Assembly: GCA_017645785.1 (NCBI GenBank)
Contig: JAGCNW010000014.1
Span: 124,001-188,000, forward strand
Length of the DNA stretch: 64,000 nt
Direction of reading: 5' to 3'
Source: Treponema sp.
GTDB lineage: Bacteria > Spirochaetota > Spirochaetia > Treponematales > Treponemataceae
Below, one piece after another: positions 1-8,039 of the stretch (its first letter is position 1; every line of letters begins with the position of its first letter). The position numbers and the translations under genes are program-made. The notes below the pieces were generated by a model. It saw only the letters and a list, made by a program, of their open reading frames with translations. It ran no database searches and was not told the origin of the DNA.

Positions 1-1
1 C

Positions 2-604
2 TATATCCAAGAGGCGGGGCGGGGCGGCCGCGACAAAAAATTGTCCAAGGCGATTTTGCTTTGGAGCCGGGAGGATTCCGAGGCTTTTGAAAAGTTCCCC
101 AAAAAAAGCCGCGAGTATGTCCTAAAAAAATTCGCCGAGGCAAAAAACTGCCGCCGGCAAGTTTTGCTTTCCGCGCTTGGAGGCGAGGAGGCGATTTGCT
201 CCGGCTGCGACATTTGCGACGCGCAAAAAGCCGCTCGGCAAAGGGGAGCATTGGAAGATTGGAAGGCGCCAAGCGTGTTTGACGCGGCGGACGCGCGCCT
301 TGTTCACAAGTTTATCAGGAAAAACCAAAACTATTACGGCAGGGAACAAGTGGTGGAGCGGACTATGAAAAAGTTCAACGAAATGGACAAAAAGATTTTT
401 GGCGTGAACGTTTGGGACTCAAGCGACATCGACTTGATTTTGGACCAGCTGGAAAAATCCGGCTCGGTTTACAACGCGGGCGTTTTGTGGGAAGGGGCTT
501 TGGCAGCCGAAAAGGAGATTTCTACTTCTCGCCGCCGGCATCCTCTGTGCCTTCACCCTCGCCCTCTTTCTTCTCGGCTTCCTTTTTTGGGGGAGCGGCT
601 TTAG
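2..604 (+). CDS. recQ: ATP-dependent DNA helicase RecQ, C-terminal part (5' truncated by window edge)
   Basis: The reading frame is open from the first bases of the window, so the helicase core lies outside. The visible fragment of 200 residues opens with YIQEAGRGGRD, which matches helicase motif VI of RecQ. It then shows the four-cysteine zinc module (NCRRQ followed by CSGCDIC). RecQ unwinds DNA 3' to 5' in recombination and repair. After the zinc module only a short winged-helix-like stretch remains, and no HRDC domain is present, so this is a short RecQ type. The last 25-30 residues are Arg/Pro-rich and run antisense to the neighbouring small gene, so they look like read-through into the neighbour and not a conserved domain. 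The 3' end overlaps the convergent gene by about 80 bases. Confidence 0.9.
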   Translation, partial: YIQEAGRGGRDKKLSKAILLWSREDSEAFEKFPKKSREYVLKKFAEAKNCRRQVLLSALGGEEAICSGCDICDAQKAARQRGALEDWKAPSVFDAADARLVHKFIRKNQNYYGREQVVERTMKKFNEMDKKIFGVNVWDSSDIDLILDQLEKSGSVYNAGVLWEGALAAEKEISTSRRRHPLCLHPRPLSSRLPFLGERL

Positions 605-758
605 GAGCCTTTTTCTTTTTGGGCTTTGCGGGCTTTTTGACATAGCGCGCGACAAAAAACACAAAATTCAAGTAAAGAATAATAACTGCCGCCGAGATGA
701 TGGTAATAGGATTTTTTAAGACGCCGAGCACAACCGGCATCATCGCCGCTATTTTCAT
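522..758 (-). CDS. small membrane protein with a charged Lys/Glu/Gly tail
   Basis: This 78-residue protein has one strong membrane segment near the N-terminus (residues about 8-37). A low-complexity cytoplasmic tail follows, rich in Lys, Pro and Ala and ending in Glu/Gly. The start at 758 is chosen because the predicted membrane helix begins there; the frame can be extended upstream, but only by running antisense through the start of purA. No known family is recognised. A GATAAT hexamer lies 6 bases before the ATG, which would fit a leaderless transcript, although AGGAA is also close to the start. The gene is divergent from purA and convergent with recQ. The function is unknown. Confidence 0.6.
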   Translation of the reverse strand: MKIAAMMPVVLGVLKNPITIISAAVIILYLNFVFFVARYVKKPAKPKKKKAPKAAPPKKEAEKKEGEGEGTEDAGGEK

Positions 759-789
759 ATTCCTATTATCGGCATATTGGCTTGGCTTG

Positions 790-818
790 TTGAATAAATT
801 TCGTAATGTCGCTATAAT
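790..818 (+). promoter_or_regulatory. sigma-70 promoter of purA
   Basis: TTGAAT, a 17-base spacer and TATAAT. The predicted transcript would have a leader of about 60 bases before the purA start, which carries its own GAGG ribosome binding site. Confidence 0.7.
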
Positions 819-884
819 AATTTGGCGCAAGGGGAACGGCTGGGCCGGGCTTTTTGCGAAATTTATTGATTTTTGAGGCGTAAA

Positions 885-2111
885 ATGAACGTTGTCGTAA
901 TGGGAGCCCAGTGGGGCGACGAAGGCAAGGGAAAGATTGTAGACTTTTTGGCGCAGGACGCGAAGTATGTCGTGCGCTTTGCGGGCGGAGCCAACGCCGG
1001 CCACACGATCGTGGTTGACGGAAAAAAGTACGCTTTGCACCAAGTTCCGTCGGGAATCTTGTATCCCGGAAAGACGGTTTTCCTTGGCTCGGGAATGGTT
1101 GTTGACCCCGAAGCCCTTTTTGCCGAACTTAAAATGCTCAAAGACAACGGAATCGATTGGGAAGGCCGCGTATTTATCTCCGACCGCGCCCACATCGTTT
1201 TGCCCGGCTACCGCGAAATGGACAAAAAGCGCGACGCCGCCCGCAAGCGCCCGATCGGCACAACAGGCCGCGGAATAGGAACAACGTATTCGCAAAAGTC
1301 AGAGCGCGACGGAATCCGCTTGGCCGACCTTGACTGGGACGAAAAAATGAACGACCTTGACCAGGCCGACAAGGACTTTCTCAAGCCCTATATGGAAAAG
1401 CTTCTTTCTATGCGCGTCAACATCGCCGAAAAAATGTGGGAGTTCCGCAAGGCCAACATTTTGTTCGAAGGCGCCCAGGGCGCTATGCTCGACATCGACA
1501 GCGGAACCTATCCCTACGTTTCAAGCGGAGCCTCTTGTTCCGCCGGAGCGTCAACAGGATCCGGCATCGGCCCCCGCTCATTGGACAGAATCTTTGGCGT
1601 ATTCAAAGCCTACGAGACTCGCGTCGGAAACGGTCCGATGCCCAGCGAATTCAACGCCGAAAGCGAAGGCGAGTTGTGCGACTACGTTCGCAACAAAGGA
1701 AACGAGTTTGGCGTAACGACAGGCCGTCCGCGCCGCTGCGGCTACCTTGACTTGGTCGCGCTCCGCTACGCCTGCCACGTAAACTCAATCGACTCGCTTG
1801 TTTTGACCCACCTTGACATTTACGACGACATGGACGAAATCGAAGCTTGCGTCGCCTACGAGATTGACGGAAAAGTTGTGACGGAATTCCCGACAAGCAT
1901 TCCGGCGCTCAACAAGGCCAAGCCGATTTTGCAAAAGTTCGACGGTTGGAAAAAGGACCTCAAAAAGTGCGGCTCTTATTCCAAGATGCCCAAAAACGCC
2001 AAGGCGTACATTGAGTTCATCGAAGATTTTACAAACACTCCTGTAGGAATCGTTTCTGTCGGAAGCGACCGCAACGAAACTTACTTGCGCCTAAAGCCCT
2101 GGAAAAAATAA
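885..2111 (+). CDS. purA: adenylosuccinate synthetase
   Basis: PurA joins IMP and aspartate using GTP to form adenylosuccinate, the first committed step from IMP to AMP, in the cytoplasm. The N-terminus carries the GTP-binding loop WGDEGKGK and the GGANAGHT motif. The middle has LFEGAQGAMLDID and GTYPYVSS, then TTGRPRRCGYLD, and the C-terminal SVGSDRNET guanine-binding motif is present. The length of 408 residues is slightly below the usual 420-430. The start at 885 is preferred over an in-frame TTG four codons earlier because GAGG lies 6-7 bases upstream and the protein then begins with the canonical MNVVVMGAQWGDEG. A canonical promoter lies upstream. A LysR regulator follows after 9 bases and may be cotranscribed. 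Confidence 0.97.
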   Translation: MNVVVMGAQWGDEGKGKIVDFLAQDAKYVVRFAGGANAGHTIVVDGKKYALHQVPSGILYPGKTVFLGSGMVVDPEALFAELKMLKDNGIDWEGRVFISDRAHIVLPGYREMDKKRDAARKRPIGTTGRGIGTTYSQKSERDGIRLADLDWDEKMNDLDQADKDFLKPYMEKLLSMRVNIAEKMWEFRKANILFEGAQGAMLDIDSGTYPYVSSGASCSAGASTGSGIGPRSLDRIFGVFKAYETRVGNGPMPSEFNAESEGELCDYVRNKGNEFGVTTGRPRRCGYLDLVALRYACHVNSIDSLVLTHLDIYDDMDEIEACVAYEIDGKVVTEFPTSIPALNKAKPILQKFDGWKKDLKKCGSYSKMPKNAKAYIEFIEDFTNTPVGIVSVGSDRNETYLRLKPWKK

Positions 2112-2120
2112 AAAGACTTT

Positions 2121-3047
2121 ATGACAATTCAGCAATTAAAGTACGCGCAAGGAATTTCTGAGGCCAAGAGCTTCAACAAGGCTGCGGAAAACCTTTACGT
2201 TTCCCAGCCTTCGTTGACCGCGGCGATTCGCGATTTGGAAGCCGAGTTGGGAATTACAATTTTCAACAGGACTTCGCGCGGCGTAACCCTTACAAGCGAA
2301 GGCCAGGAATTTATTTCAAACGCGCGCGAGCTATTGCGTCATTGGGAAAACGTTTTGGAAAAATACGGAGATGACGGCAAGCGCAAAAAAAAGTTCGCCA
2401 TCTCCACCCAGCACTACACATTCGCCATCAAGACCTTTGTCGAGATGGCCAAAAAAATCAACACAGACGAATACGAGCTTGCCGCGCGCGAGACAAAAAC
2501 CCGCGATGTCATTGAAGACGTCGCCTCTCTAAAAAGTGAGTTGGGAGTTTTGTATCTTAGCGACTTTAACCGAAAGGTTATAACAAACTTGCTTGAGTCA
2601 AAGGGCTTGGAGTTCAACAAGCTGATTGACTGCCGCGCCTACGTCTACATGTGGAAAAAGCATCCTCTGGCAAAAAAATCTCAAATCACTTTTGAGGAAC
2701 TGGAGCCATATCCATGCCTTTCTTTTGAGCAGGACGAGGCCAGCGAATTTTATTACGCTGAAGAAATTTTTTCGGAACGAAAGCATCGCCGGGTGATCAA
2801 GGTCAACGACCGCGGAACGATTCTCAACATGATGGTCGGCCTCAACGGCTACACCCTTTGCTGCGGAATCATTTCGGAAGAGTTGAACGGCTCGGATTAT
2901 GTCGCCGTTCCCTTTTACGATGAAGCCAAAGAAAACAATCCTGTAATGCAAATCGGCTGGATAAAGAAAAAGAATCTTAGCCTAAGCTCGATCGGCCAAT
3001 GCTACGTTGACGAGATGAAAACTTATTTGGCTTCTTACAAAATCTAG
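2121..3047 (+). CDS. LysR-family transcriptional regulator
   Basis: The 308-residue protein has the LysR winged helix-turn-helix at residues 1-60 (FNKAAENLYVSQPSLTAAIRDLE, here in part, then the wing FNRTSRG). A linker helix and a periplasmic-binding-like effector domain follow to the C-terminus. Such proteins bind DNA as tetramers and respond to a small ligand. The gene starts 9 bases after purA, so it is probably transcribed with it, and its 3' end overlaps the convergent murD by 4 bases. The N-terminus resembles the CysB/CysL type more than others, but the ligand and target genes cannot be told from sequence. No autoregulatory divergent gene is present, unlike many LysR loci. Confidence 0.9.
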   Translation: MTIQQLKYAQGISEAKSFNKAAENLYVSQPSLTAAIRDLEAELGITIFNRTSRGVTLTSEGQEFISNARELLRHWENVLEKYGDDGKRKKKFAISTQHYTFAIKTFVEMAKKINTDEYELAARETKTRDVIEDVASLKSELGVLYLSDFNRKVITNLLESKGLEFNKLIDCRAYVYMWKKHPLAKKSQITFEELEPYPCLSFEQDEASEFYYAEEIFSERKHRRVIKVNDRGTILNMMVGLNGYTLCCGIISEELNGSDYVAVPFYDEAKENNPVMQIGWIKKKNLSLSSIGQCYVDEMKTYLASYKI

Positions 3048-4582
3048 TTGAAGACTTTCTTGACGGCGGCCATGAACTTTTCTCCGCGGTCAAATTCATT
3101 CGCGAACATTCCAAACGAAGTGCAGCCCGGCGAAAATACGACTGTGTCGTTTTTGTAGGCGGGAGAGCTTTCGTTTTCAAAATCCTTTTTAAGCGCGGCC
3201 AACAAATCTTCCAAAGAATTATACGGACCGTTGTATGAAATCTTTCTTTCTTGCAAGAGCGGCAAAAGCTTGTCCGTGCCGCTTCCGGCCAACAAATAAA
3301 GCGCGGCGGCTGGACTGGATGAAACTATTGAAGGATCCAAAGCCTCGGCCAAAGGATCAAAGGCCAAGCCCTTGTCTGTTCCGCCTGTGATAAAAATCAC
3401 TGTCTTTCCAAAAGAAGCGCTGGCTGCGGCCGCGGCTTCGGGCACGGTGGAGCAAGAGTCGTTGTAAAACCTAACCGTTCTCGCCGCCGCGCTTTTAAAT
3501 TGATGGAAGAACTGCAAGCGGTGCGGAATGCCGTTCCATCCGCCAAGAATCTTTTGAATGCTTTGGGGCTCTACGCCCATCAAGTAAAGGACCAGCGCGG
3601 CGTTCATTAGGTTTTGGCGCATGTGGCGGCCGGGGACGTTCACCGCTCCCAAAATTTTTGTGTCGCCAGGCTTTGAAGGAATTCGCGCTACGGCTTCCAA
3701 ATCGTTTTTGTCGTCAAAGCTAAGCCATACGCCGTATTGCGAGTCGTCCAATTGGTCTTGCTTGTAGCGCAAAACCTTGGCCTTGCATTCGCGCGCGAAC
3801 ATGTCTCCCCAAGAGCCGCCTTCTTTTGGGCCGGTTCCAAAGGGGTCTTTGTCGGCGTCGCAAATCATAAAGTCGCCCGCGTCTTGGTCGGCAAAAATCA
3901 ATTTTTTGTCGGCGATGTAGTCTTCCATATTTCCATACCAGTTTTGGTGGTCGGGAACGATTTTAGTGATCATGGAAATTTTTGGCTTCAACAATCCGCG
4001 GCCCCTGAGGTCTGCCAACTGCCAGCTTGAAAGTTCCAAGACTACAGGAGTCTTTTCGTTTGTCTTTTCCAAAAAGGTCAAGGGGCTTACGGTGATGTTT
4101 CCGCCCAAATAGGCGTCAAAGCCCGCCTGCTTAAGGCCGTAATGAATCGCGCTTACAGTCGAGGACTTTCCCTTGCTTCCTGTAACGGCGATGATCGGCG
4201 CTTTTGTAAATTGCAAGAAAAGGCTTATGTCTGTTTCTATCGCTTGGGCCGCGCTCAAAAATTCGTTTCCTTGAATTTTGACTCCGGGATTCTTTATGAC
4301 GCAATCGGCGTCCCTAAAGTCTTCGATTCTGTGGCCGCCCAAAACGTATGTCAATCGTTCCTTGTTGAGCGTGTCGTCAAAGGCGATTGAGTTGAGGGTT
4401 GGCTTTAACTGTTCCTCAGTCTTCATGTCGGTGACCAAAACGTAGGCGCCGTGTTTTAGCAAAAAGCGCGCCACGGCCTCTCCGCCGCCGTTGAGGCCCA
4501 AGCCCATTACAGTGATGTGTTTGTCCTTGATGTCCTCTATTGATTTGAAAAAACATCCTTTGGGGTAAACATGGGCTTTCAT
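3044..4582 (-). CDS. murD: UDP-N-acetylmuramoylalanine--D-glutamate ligase
   Basis: MurD adds D-glutamate to UDP-MurNAc-L-Ala in the cytoplasm, with ATP. A Rossmann-like N-terminal domain (ITVMGLGLNGGGEA) is followed by the Mur-ligase P-loop VTGSKGKSST near residue 150, the central ATPase domain, and a C-terminal domain with FITGGTDKGL. The length of 512 residues is longer than the E. coli enzyme (about 440), with extra loops in the central domain. The start has an AAGGAG ribosome binding site. It is the last gene of murE-ddl-murD, 18 bases after ddl, so three successive steps of wall precursor synthesis are coexpressed. Confidence 0.94.
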   Translation of the reverse strand: MKAHVYPKGCFFKSIEDIKDKHITVMGLGLNGGGEAVARFLLKHGAYVLVTDMKTEEQLKPTLNSIAFDDTLNKERLTYVLGGHRIEDFRDADCVIKNPGVKIQGNEFLSAAQAIETDISLFLQFTKAPIIAVTGSKGKSSTVSAIHYGLKQAGFDAYLGGNITVSPLTFLEKTNEKTPVVLELSSWQLADLRGRGLLKPKISMITKIVPDHQNWYGNMEDYIADKKLIFADQDAGDFMICDADKDPFGTGPKEGGSWGDMFARECKAKVLRYKQDQLDDSQYGVWLSFDDKNDLEAVARIPSKPGDTKILGAVNVPGRHMRQNLMNAALVLYLMGVEPQSIQKILGGWNGIPHRLQFFHQFKSAAARTVRFYNDSCSTVPEAAAAASASFGKTVIFITGGTDKGLAFDPLAEALDPSIVSSSPAAALYLLAGSGTDKLLPLLQERKISYNGPYNSLEDLLAALKKDFENESSPAYKNDTVVFSPGCTSFGMFANEFDRGEKFMAAVKKVFN

Positions 4583-4600
4583 TTTGGTCTCCTTGAAAAG

Positions 4601-5731
4601 TTATCTTGATGTCAAAAGTTTTTTGCTTTCGTTAAAGCGCTCGACGGCTTCGTCGATCAAAAGGTTGATCAAGTCCTTGTAGCCGAGGCCGGCCGCTTCG
4701 CACATTTTTGGGAACATGCTTATTGAAGTGAAGCCGGGGATCGTGTTGATTTCGTTAAGGTAAATTTTTCCTGTGTCCTTGTCGATAAAAAAGTCCACGC
4801 GGCTTAGGCCCGAGCAATCCAAGACAGTGTAGGCTTTTTCGGCAAGCGCCTTGATTTCTTGCGCGGTCTTTTCGTCCAAGTTTGCGGGAATATTAAGCGC
4901 GGCGCCGTCTGGGTCATTGTACTTTGCGTCGTAGTCGTAGAACTCGTGGGTGGGATTTATTTCGCCCGGCGTGTAAGAGCGGACGGCGCTAAAGGCGTTC
5001 TCTGAATTTTGAATAAGCGAGTTTCCTGTAACGCTGCATTCAATCTCGCGCGCGTTGACCGCCTTTTCGACCAAGACTTTGTTGTCCCAAGTAAAGGCTT
5101 CGGCAAGCGCCATGCTAAATTCGCGCGCGTTCGACGCTTTGCTGGCTCCTACAGAAGAGCCGGCGTTGCAGGGCTTTACAAAAATCGGAAATCCAAAGTC
5201 GGCGATTACTTTTTCGACCAAGGCGTCGTAGCGCTTGTTGTCGTTTATGTCGGTGCGGGTAAAGCAGTAGTAGGGAACTATAGGAAGACCGTTGTCCTTC
5301 CAAACAACTTTTGTCTTTTCTTTGTCCATCGTCAGTCCGCTTGCCATGACGCCGCAGCCGACATAAGGAACTTCGGCCGCTTCCAACAAGCCCTGCATTA
5401 CGCCGTCTTCGCAAAAGGTTCCGTGAACAACGCCAAAGACAGCGTCAATTTGCAAAGACTTTCCTTCGACCAAAAACGCGTCCTTTTTTCCGCCGGGAAT
5501 AACGCTGACAATTTTTGAAGGGTCTTCGTTGATTGTAAACGCCGCTTTAGGATCATTTTGAACGCGAGCCAATTCCTCTTCGCTTTGCAAAAACCATTTT
5601 CCGCTTTTTGAAATTCCAATTGGAATGACCTTGTATTTAGATGGATCCAAGTTGCGGGCCACAGAGCTTGCGCTTACAAGCGACACTTCGTGTTCGCTGG
5701 ACTTTCCGCCAAATAAAATTGCTAGATTCAT
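4601..5731 (-). CDS. ddl: D-alanine--D-alanine ligase
   Basis: Ddl makes the D-Ala-D-Ala dipeptide that MurF attaches to the muropeptide precursor. The 376-residue protein starts with the typical MNLAILFGGKSSEHEVS and has the ATP-grasp fold. Visible signatures are HGTFCEDG and VPYVGCG in the first half, FVKPCNAGSSVG for ATP binding, and LSRVDFF and NEINTIPGFT near the C-terminus with the metal-binding Asp, Glu and Asn. A GAGGAA-type ribosome binding site precedes the start. The gene is the middle of the murE-ddl-murD operon, 9 bases after the murE stop. The C-terminal pattern is ordinary; nothing suggests a D-Ala-D-Lac (vancomycin-resistance) ligase. Confidence 0.95.
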   Translation of the reverse strand: MNLAILFGGKSSEHEVSLVSASSVARNLDPSKYKVIPIGISKSGKWFLQSEEELARVQNDPKAAFTINEDPSKIVSVIPGGKKDAFLVEGKSLQIDAVFGVVHGTFCEDGVMQGLLEAAEVPYVGCGVMASGLTMDKEKTKVVWKDNGLPIVPYYCFTRTDINDNKRYDALVEKVIADFGFPIFVKPCNAGSSVGASKASNAREFSMALAEAFTWDNKVLVEKAVNAREIECSVTGNSLIQNSENAFSAVRSYTPGEINPTHEFYDYDAKYNDPDGAALNIPANLDEKTAQEIKALAEKAYTVLDCSGLSRVDFFIDKDTGKIYLNEINTIPGFTSISMFPKMCEAAGLGYKDLINLLIDEAVERFNESKKLLTSR

Positions 5732-5740
5732 TTTTTTTCC

Positions 5741-7438
5741 TCACCCAATTTCTTTGTTATATCCTAATTCCGCAAGCGCCTTTTTTGCCTCGGCGATTTC
5801 GTCGTAGGGCAGCGTACGGTCTTTGTATATGATTGAATTTTCGTGGCCCTTTCCAAGAAGCAGAACTATGTCGTCCTTTCTTGCCATGCCAAAGGCTTGC
5901 CTGATCGCTTTTGGCCTGTCGGGCGTAATGAACAAGTTTTCGTTTTCTGTCTTGCCTTCTTTTTTTGCGCCGGCGGCGATTTGCTCCAAAAGCTCTCTGG
6001 GATCCTCGCCGCGCGGATCTTCGTCGCACAAAATAATTATGTCGCAATACTTGGCGGCGATTTGTCCTTGCAAGGGCCTCTTGGTAAGGTCGCGCTCGCC
6101 GCCGCTTCCGAACAAGGCAAAGATTCTTCCTTTGCAGCGCGCGCGAATCGGCGGGTAAATCTCCTCAAAGCTTGAAGGGGTGTGGGCGTAGTCAACGATT
6201 ACTTCAAAGTCTTGTCCGCGCTGGATTTTTGTCATTCTGCCGGTTACTGGTATAAGGCTTGCGGCGCGGCGGGCCAAATCGCGCAGGCGAATCTCCGCCA
6301 TTTTGTTCACTGCGATCATCGCCGCCATTATGTTCATCGTGTTAAAGGCTCCGACGCAAGTTGTGCGCGCGGTTATGCTTTCGTGGCTTTGGTCAAAGGC
6401 CGAGCCGTGTTCAAATTCAAATTCAAGATAGTCTTGGGCGGCGGTTATTTTTTGCGATGACAAAGATTCCACGTCTTGAATAGGCTCGGCCGATTTTACG
6501 GTAAACCCATAACAAGGCGCTTGCGTCGCTTGGACAAAATAGGCGGCTGACGGATCGTCCAGGTTGACGATTCCGCAAGGGGTCAAGTCTAGCGGAACGT
6601 TGTTGACAACCTTGTGGTGGTCATGCTTGTCCAAGGCTCGGAACAAATTTGCCTTGTCGTCCCGGTATTGCTCAAAAGTTTTGTGGAACTCCAAGTGTTC
6701 CAACGTAACGTTCATAAAAACGGCGCAGTCAAAAAGTACGTGGTCCAAGCGACCAAGCTTTTGGCTTAGTCCGTGGCTGGAGCTTTCGACAACCGCGTAT
6801 TCGCATCCGTTCTGGACCATCTCGTAAAGTTCGCGTTGGATTACAGGCGCTTCGGGCGTCGTTGCGTGAACGGGATTTGCAACCGCGTCTCCGCCCAAGG
6901 AATACTGAACGGTAGAAATAAAGCCGGCCTTTTTTCCTGACAAGCGCAAAAGCTGCCAAATAAAACTGACGGTCGAAGACTTGCCTTCGGTTCCGGTCAC
7001 GCCGATTACTATCAATTTTTTGGAAGGGTTTCCGTAAAATTCCGCGGCCACGGGCGCCATTGCCTTGCGCGCGTCGGCGACTTTTAGCAAAACCGGCATG
7101 ACCAAGTCGGAAAGTTTTTTTTGCGCGTCGCCCATATTGTTCAAAGTGCGGCAAACGATGGCTTTTGCTATTTGGGCGCTTTCTTCTTTTGTCAATTCGT
7201 CTTGGTAAACGATTACGCTGGCGCCCGAATCAATGGCCGCCGCGATGAATTTGTTTCCGTTTACATGCGTTCCGGGAAGGGCGAAAAAAAGATAGTTTTG
7301 CTTTACGTCGCGCGAGTCAAAGGCAAGGCCTGCGACGGGTGTGGCCCCGATAAGGGATTGGTCAAGCGGACTTACGCCGTCCGCGGCGACCGCCTTGCAT
7401 TCAAAGGAATCCAGCAACGAAGACAACTTTTTTTCCAT
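5741..7438 (-). CDS. murE: UDP-N-acetylmuramoyl-tripeptide synthetase
   Basis: MurE adds the third, dibasic amino acid to UDP-MurNAc-L-Ala-D-Glu. The 565-residue protein has the N-terminal UDP-binding domain (FDSRDV), the P-loop GVTGTEGKSST near residue 150, and the C-terminal GKGHE motif. The amino-acid specificity motif reads DEDPR (residues 472-476) and not the DNPR of meso-diaminopimelate enzymes. That suits another diamino acid; ornithine is the established residue in Treponema peptidoglycan. It is the first gene of murE-ddl-murD. No Shine-Dalgarno sequence is visible: a promoter ends 9 bases before the ATG, so the mRNA is probably leaderless or nearly so. Length is longer than the usual 490-500. 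Confidence 0.94.
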   Translation of the reverse strand: MEKKLSSLLDSFECKAVAADGVSPLDQSLIGATPVAGLAFDSRDVKQNYLFFALPGTHVNGNKFIAAAIDSGASVIVYQDELTKEESAQIAKAIVCRTLNNMGDAQKKLSDLVMPVLLKVADARKAMAPVAAEFYGNPSKKLIVIGVTGTEGKSSTVSFIWQLLRLSGKKAGFISTVQYSLGGDAVANPVHATTPEAPVIQRELYEMVQNGCEYAVVESSSHGLSQKLGRLDHVLFDCAVFMNVTLEHLEFHKTFEQYRDDKANLFRALDKHDHHKVVNNVPLDLTPCGIVNLDDPSAAYFVQATQAPCYGFTVKSAEPIQDVESLSSQKITAAQDYLEFEFEHGSAFDQSHESITARTTCVGAFNTMNIMAAMIAVNKMAEIRLRDLARRAASLIPVTGRMTKIQRGQDFEVIVDYAHTPSSFEEIYPPIRARCKGRIFALFGSGGERDLTKRPLQGQIAAKYCDIIILCDEDPRGEDPRELLEQIAAGAKKEGKTENENLFITPDRPKAIRQAFGMARKDDIVLLLGKGHENSIIYKDRTLPYDEIAEAKKALAELGYNKEIG

Positions 7439-7447
7439 AGCGCCATT

Positions 7448-7476
7448 ATTTTATCGCAAAGCGCTATGAATTTCAA
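7448..7476 (-). promoter_or_regulatory. promoter of the murE-ddl-murD operon, abutting the start codon
   Basis: On the minus strand: TTGAAA, 17 bases, TAAAAT, then 9 bases to the murE ATG. The expected transcription start falls within about 2-3 bases of the ATG, and there is no ribosome binding site. Confidence 0.7.
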
Positions 7477-7487
7477 GCAATGCGCGC

Positions 7488-7499
7488 TAGAATGGCGCT
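7488..7499 (+). promoter_or_regulatory. -10 box of queD, 6 bases before the ATG
   Basis: TAGAAT at 7488-7493 is followed by 6 bases and the queD ATG. The -35 region (TATGAA) is weak. The promoter is back to back with that of murE and again leaves no room for a Shine-Dalgarno sequence. Confidence 0.55.
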
Positions 7500-7874
7500 A
7501 TGTTCGAAATACGAGTGGAAGACGATTTTGCGGCGGCGCATTTTTTGCGCGACTATAACGGAAAGTGCGAGGCCTTGCACGGCCACAATTACAAGGTTTT
7601 TGTCCACGTTCGCGGAAAGGAATTGAACGAGGGCGGAATGCTCTTGGACTTTACGCAATTGAAGGCCGCGGTAAAAAAAGTTTTGGCCGCTCTTGACCAC
7701 ACCAACCTCAACGACAATCCTTTCTTCGACCAAAATCCCAGCGCCGAGCGGATCGCGCTTTACATTTGCCAAAACGTTCAAGCCGAGCTTGACGCGCAAA
7801 AAAAAGACGTCCGCCTTTATTCGGTGGACGTCTTTGAGACCGACAAAAACCGCGCCACCTATTACCCGGAGTAA
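7500..7874 (+). CDS. queD: 6-carboxy-5,6,7,8-tetrahydropterin synthase
   Basis: QueD converts 7,8-dihydroneopterin triphosphate to 6-carboxytetrahydropterin, a step of queuosine (7-deazaguanine) synthesis. At 124 residues it has the usual size. The zinc ligands are His14, His27 and His29 (AAAHF and CEALHGHNY), and Cys23 in GKCEALHGH is the catalytic cysteine. The DHTNLND motif and PSAERIA with the substrate-binding Glu follow. The start codon sits 6 bases after a TAGAAT -10 box and has no Shine-Dalgarno sequence. No other queuosine genes are in the window. The alternative, a biopterin-type PTPS, is less likely given the bacterial motif order. Confidence 0.93.
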   Translation: MFEIRVEDDFAAAHFLRDYNGKCEALHGHNYKVFVHVRGKELNEGGMLLDFTQLKAAVKKVLAALDHTNLNDNPFFDQNPSAERIALYICQNVQAELDAQKKDVRLYSVDVFETDKNRATYYPE

Positions 7875-7877
7875 AAA

Positions 7878-7904
7878 GATGCCCGGCTCAAGGCCGAGCA
7901 TGAC
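7878..7904. repeat. 27-bp hairpin module shared with 45352-45380
   Basis: GCCCGGCTCAAGGCCGAGC forms a stem with a CTCAAG-type loop. Read on the minus strand (GTCATGCTCGG..CCGGGCATCTT) it matches the module next to the third repeat copy near 45.36 kb, with a compensating C/G swap in the stem. Confidence 0.55.
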
Positions 7905-7911
7905 AAGCTAT

Positions 7912-7934
7912 AAAAAAAGCCGCCTTTCGGCGGC
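7912..7934 (-). terminator. rho-independent terminator downstream of the chemoreceptor gene
   Basis: Stem GCCGCC, loop GAAA and stem GGCGGC, followed on the minus strand by seven T. On the plus strand the same hairpin lies just after queD, followed only by CTTTC, so it is a strong minus-strand and weak plus-strand terminator. Confidence 0.75.
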
Positions 7935-7942
7935 CTTTCAGT

Positions 7943-8034
7943 GTCATTGCCGCGCTTGATTGCCAGCGCTCGCAAGAGCGCAGTTGAATAAACTTCAACT
8001 AGCAAAATGGAGCGCAGCGACATACGCGGCAATC
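7943..8034 (-). repeat. structured intergenic repeat, copy A
   Basis: About 92 bases with terminal inverted repeats ATTGCCGCG and CGCGGCAAT and an inner hairpin GCGCTC-TTGC-GAGCGC plus AGTTGAA-N5-TTCAACT. Read on the minus strand it is about 90 percent identical to copy C at 45387-45478 and partly matches copy B at 44282-44413. It contains no gene and lies between queD and the chemoreceptor gene. Confidence 0.8.
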
Positions 8035-8039
8035 TTTTT

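Noticed and set aside
522..1295. 257-residue minus-strand frame across the purA start
   Set aside because: Only the last 78 residues look like a protein; the rest is antisense to purA and its promoter.
5009..5518. 169-residue plus-strand frame
   Set aside because: Antisense to ddl, with no ribosome binding site and no family pattern.
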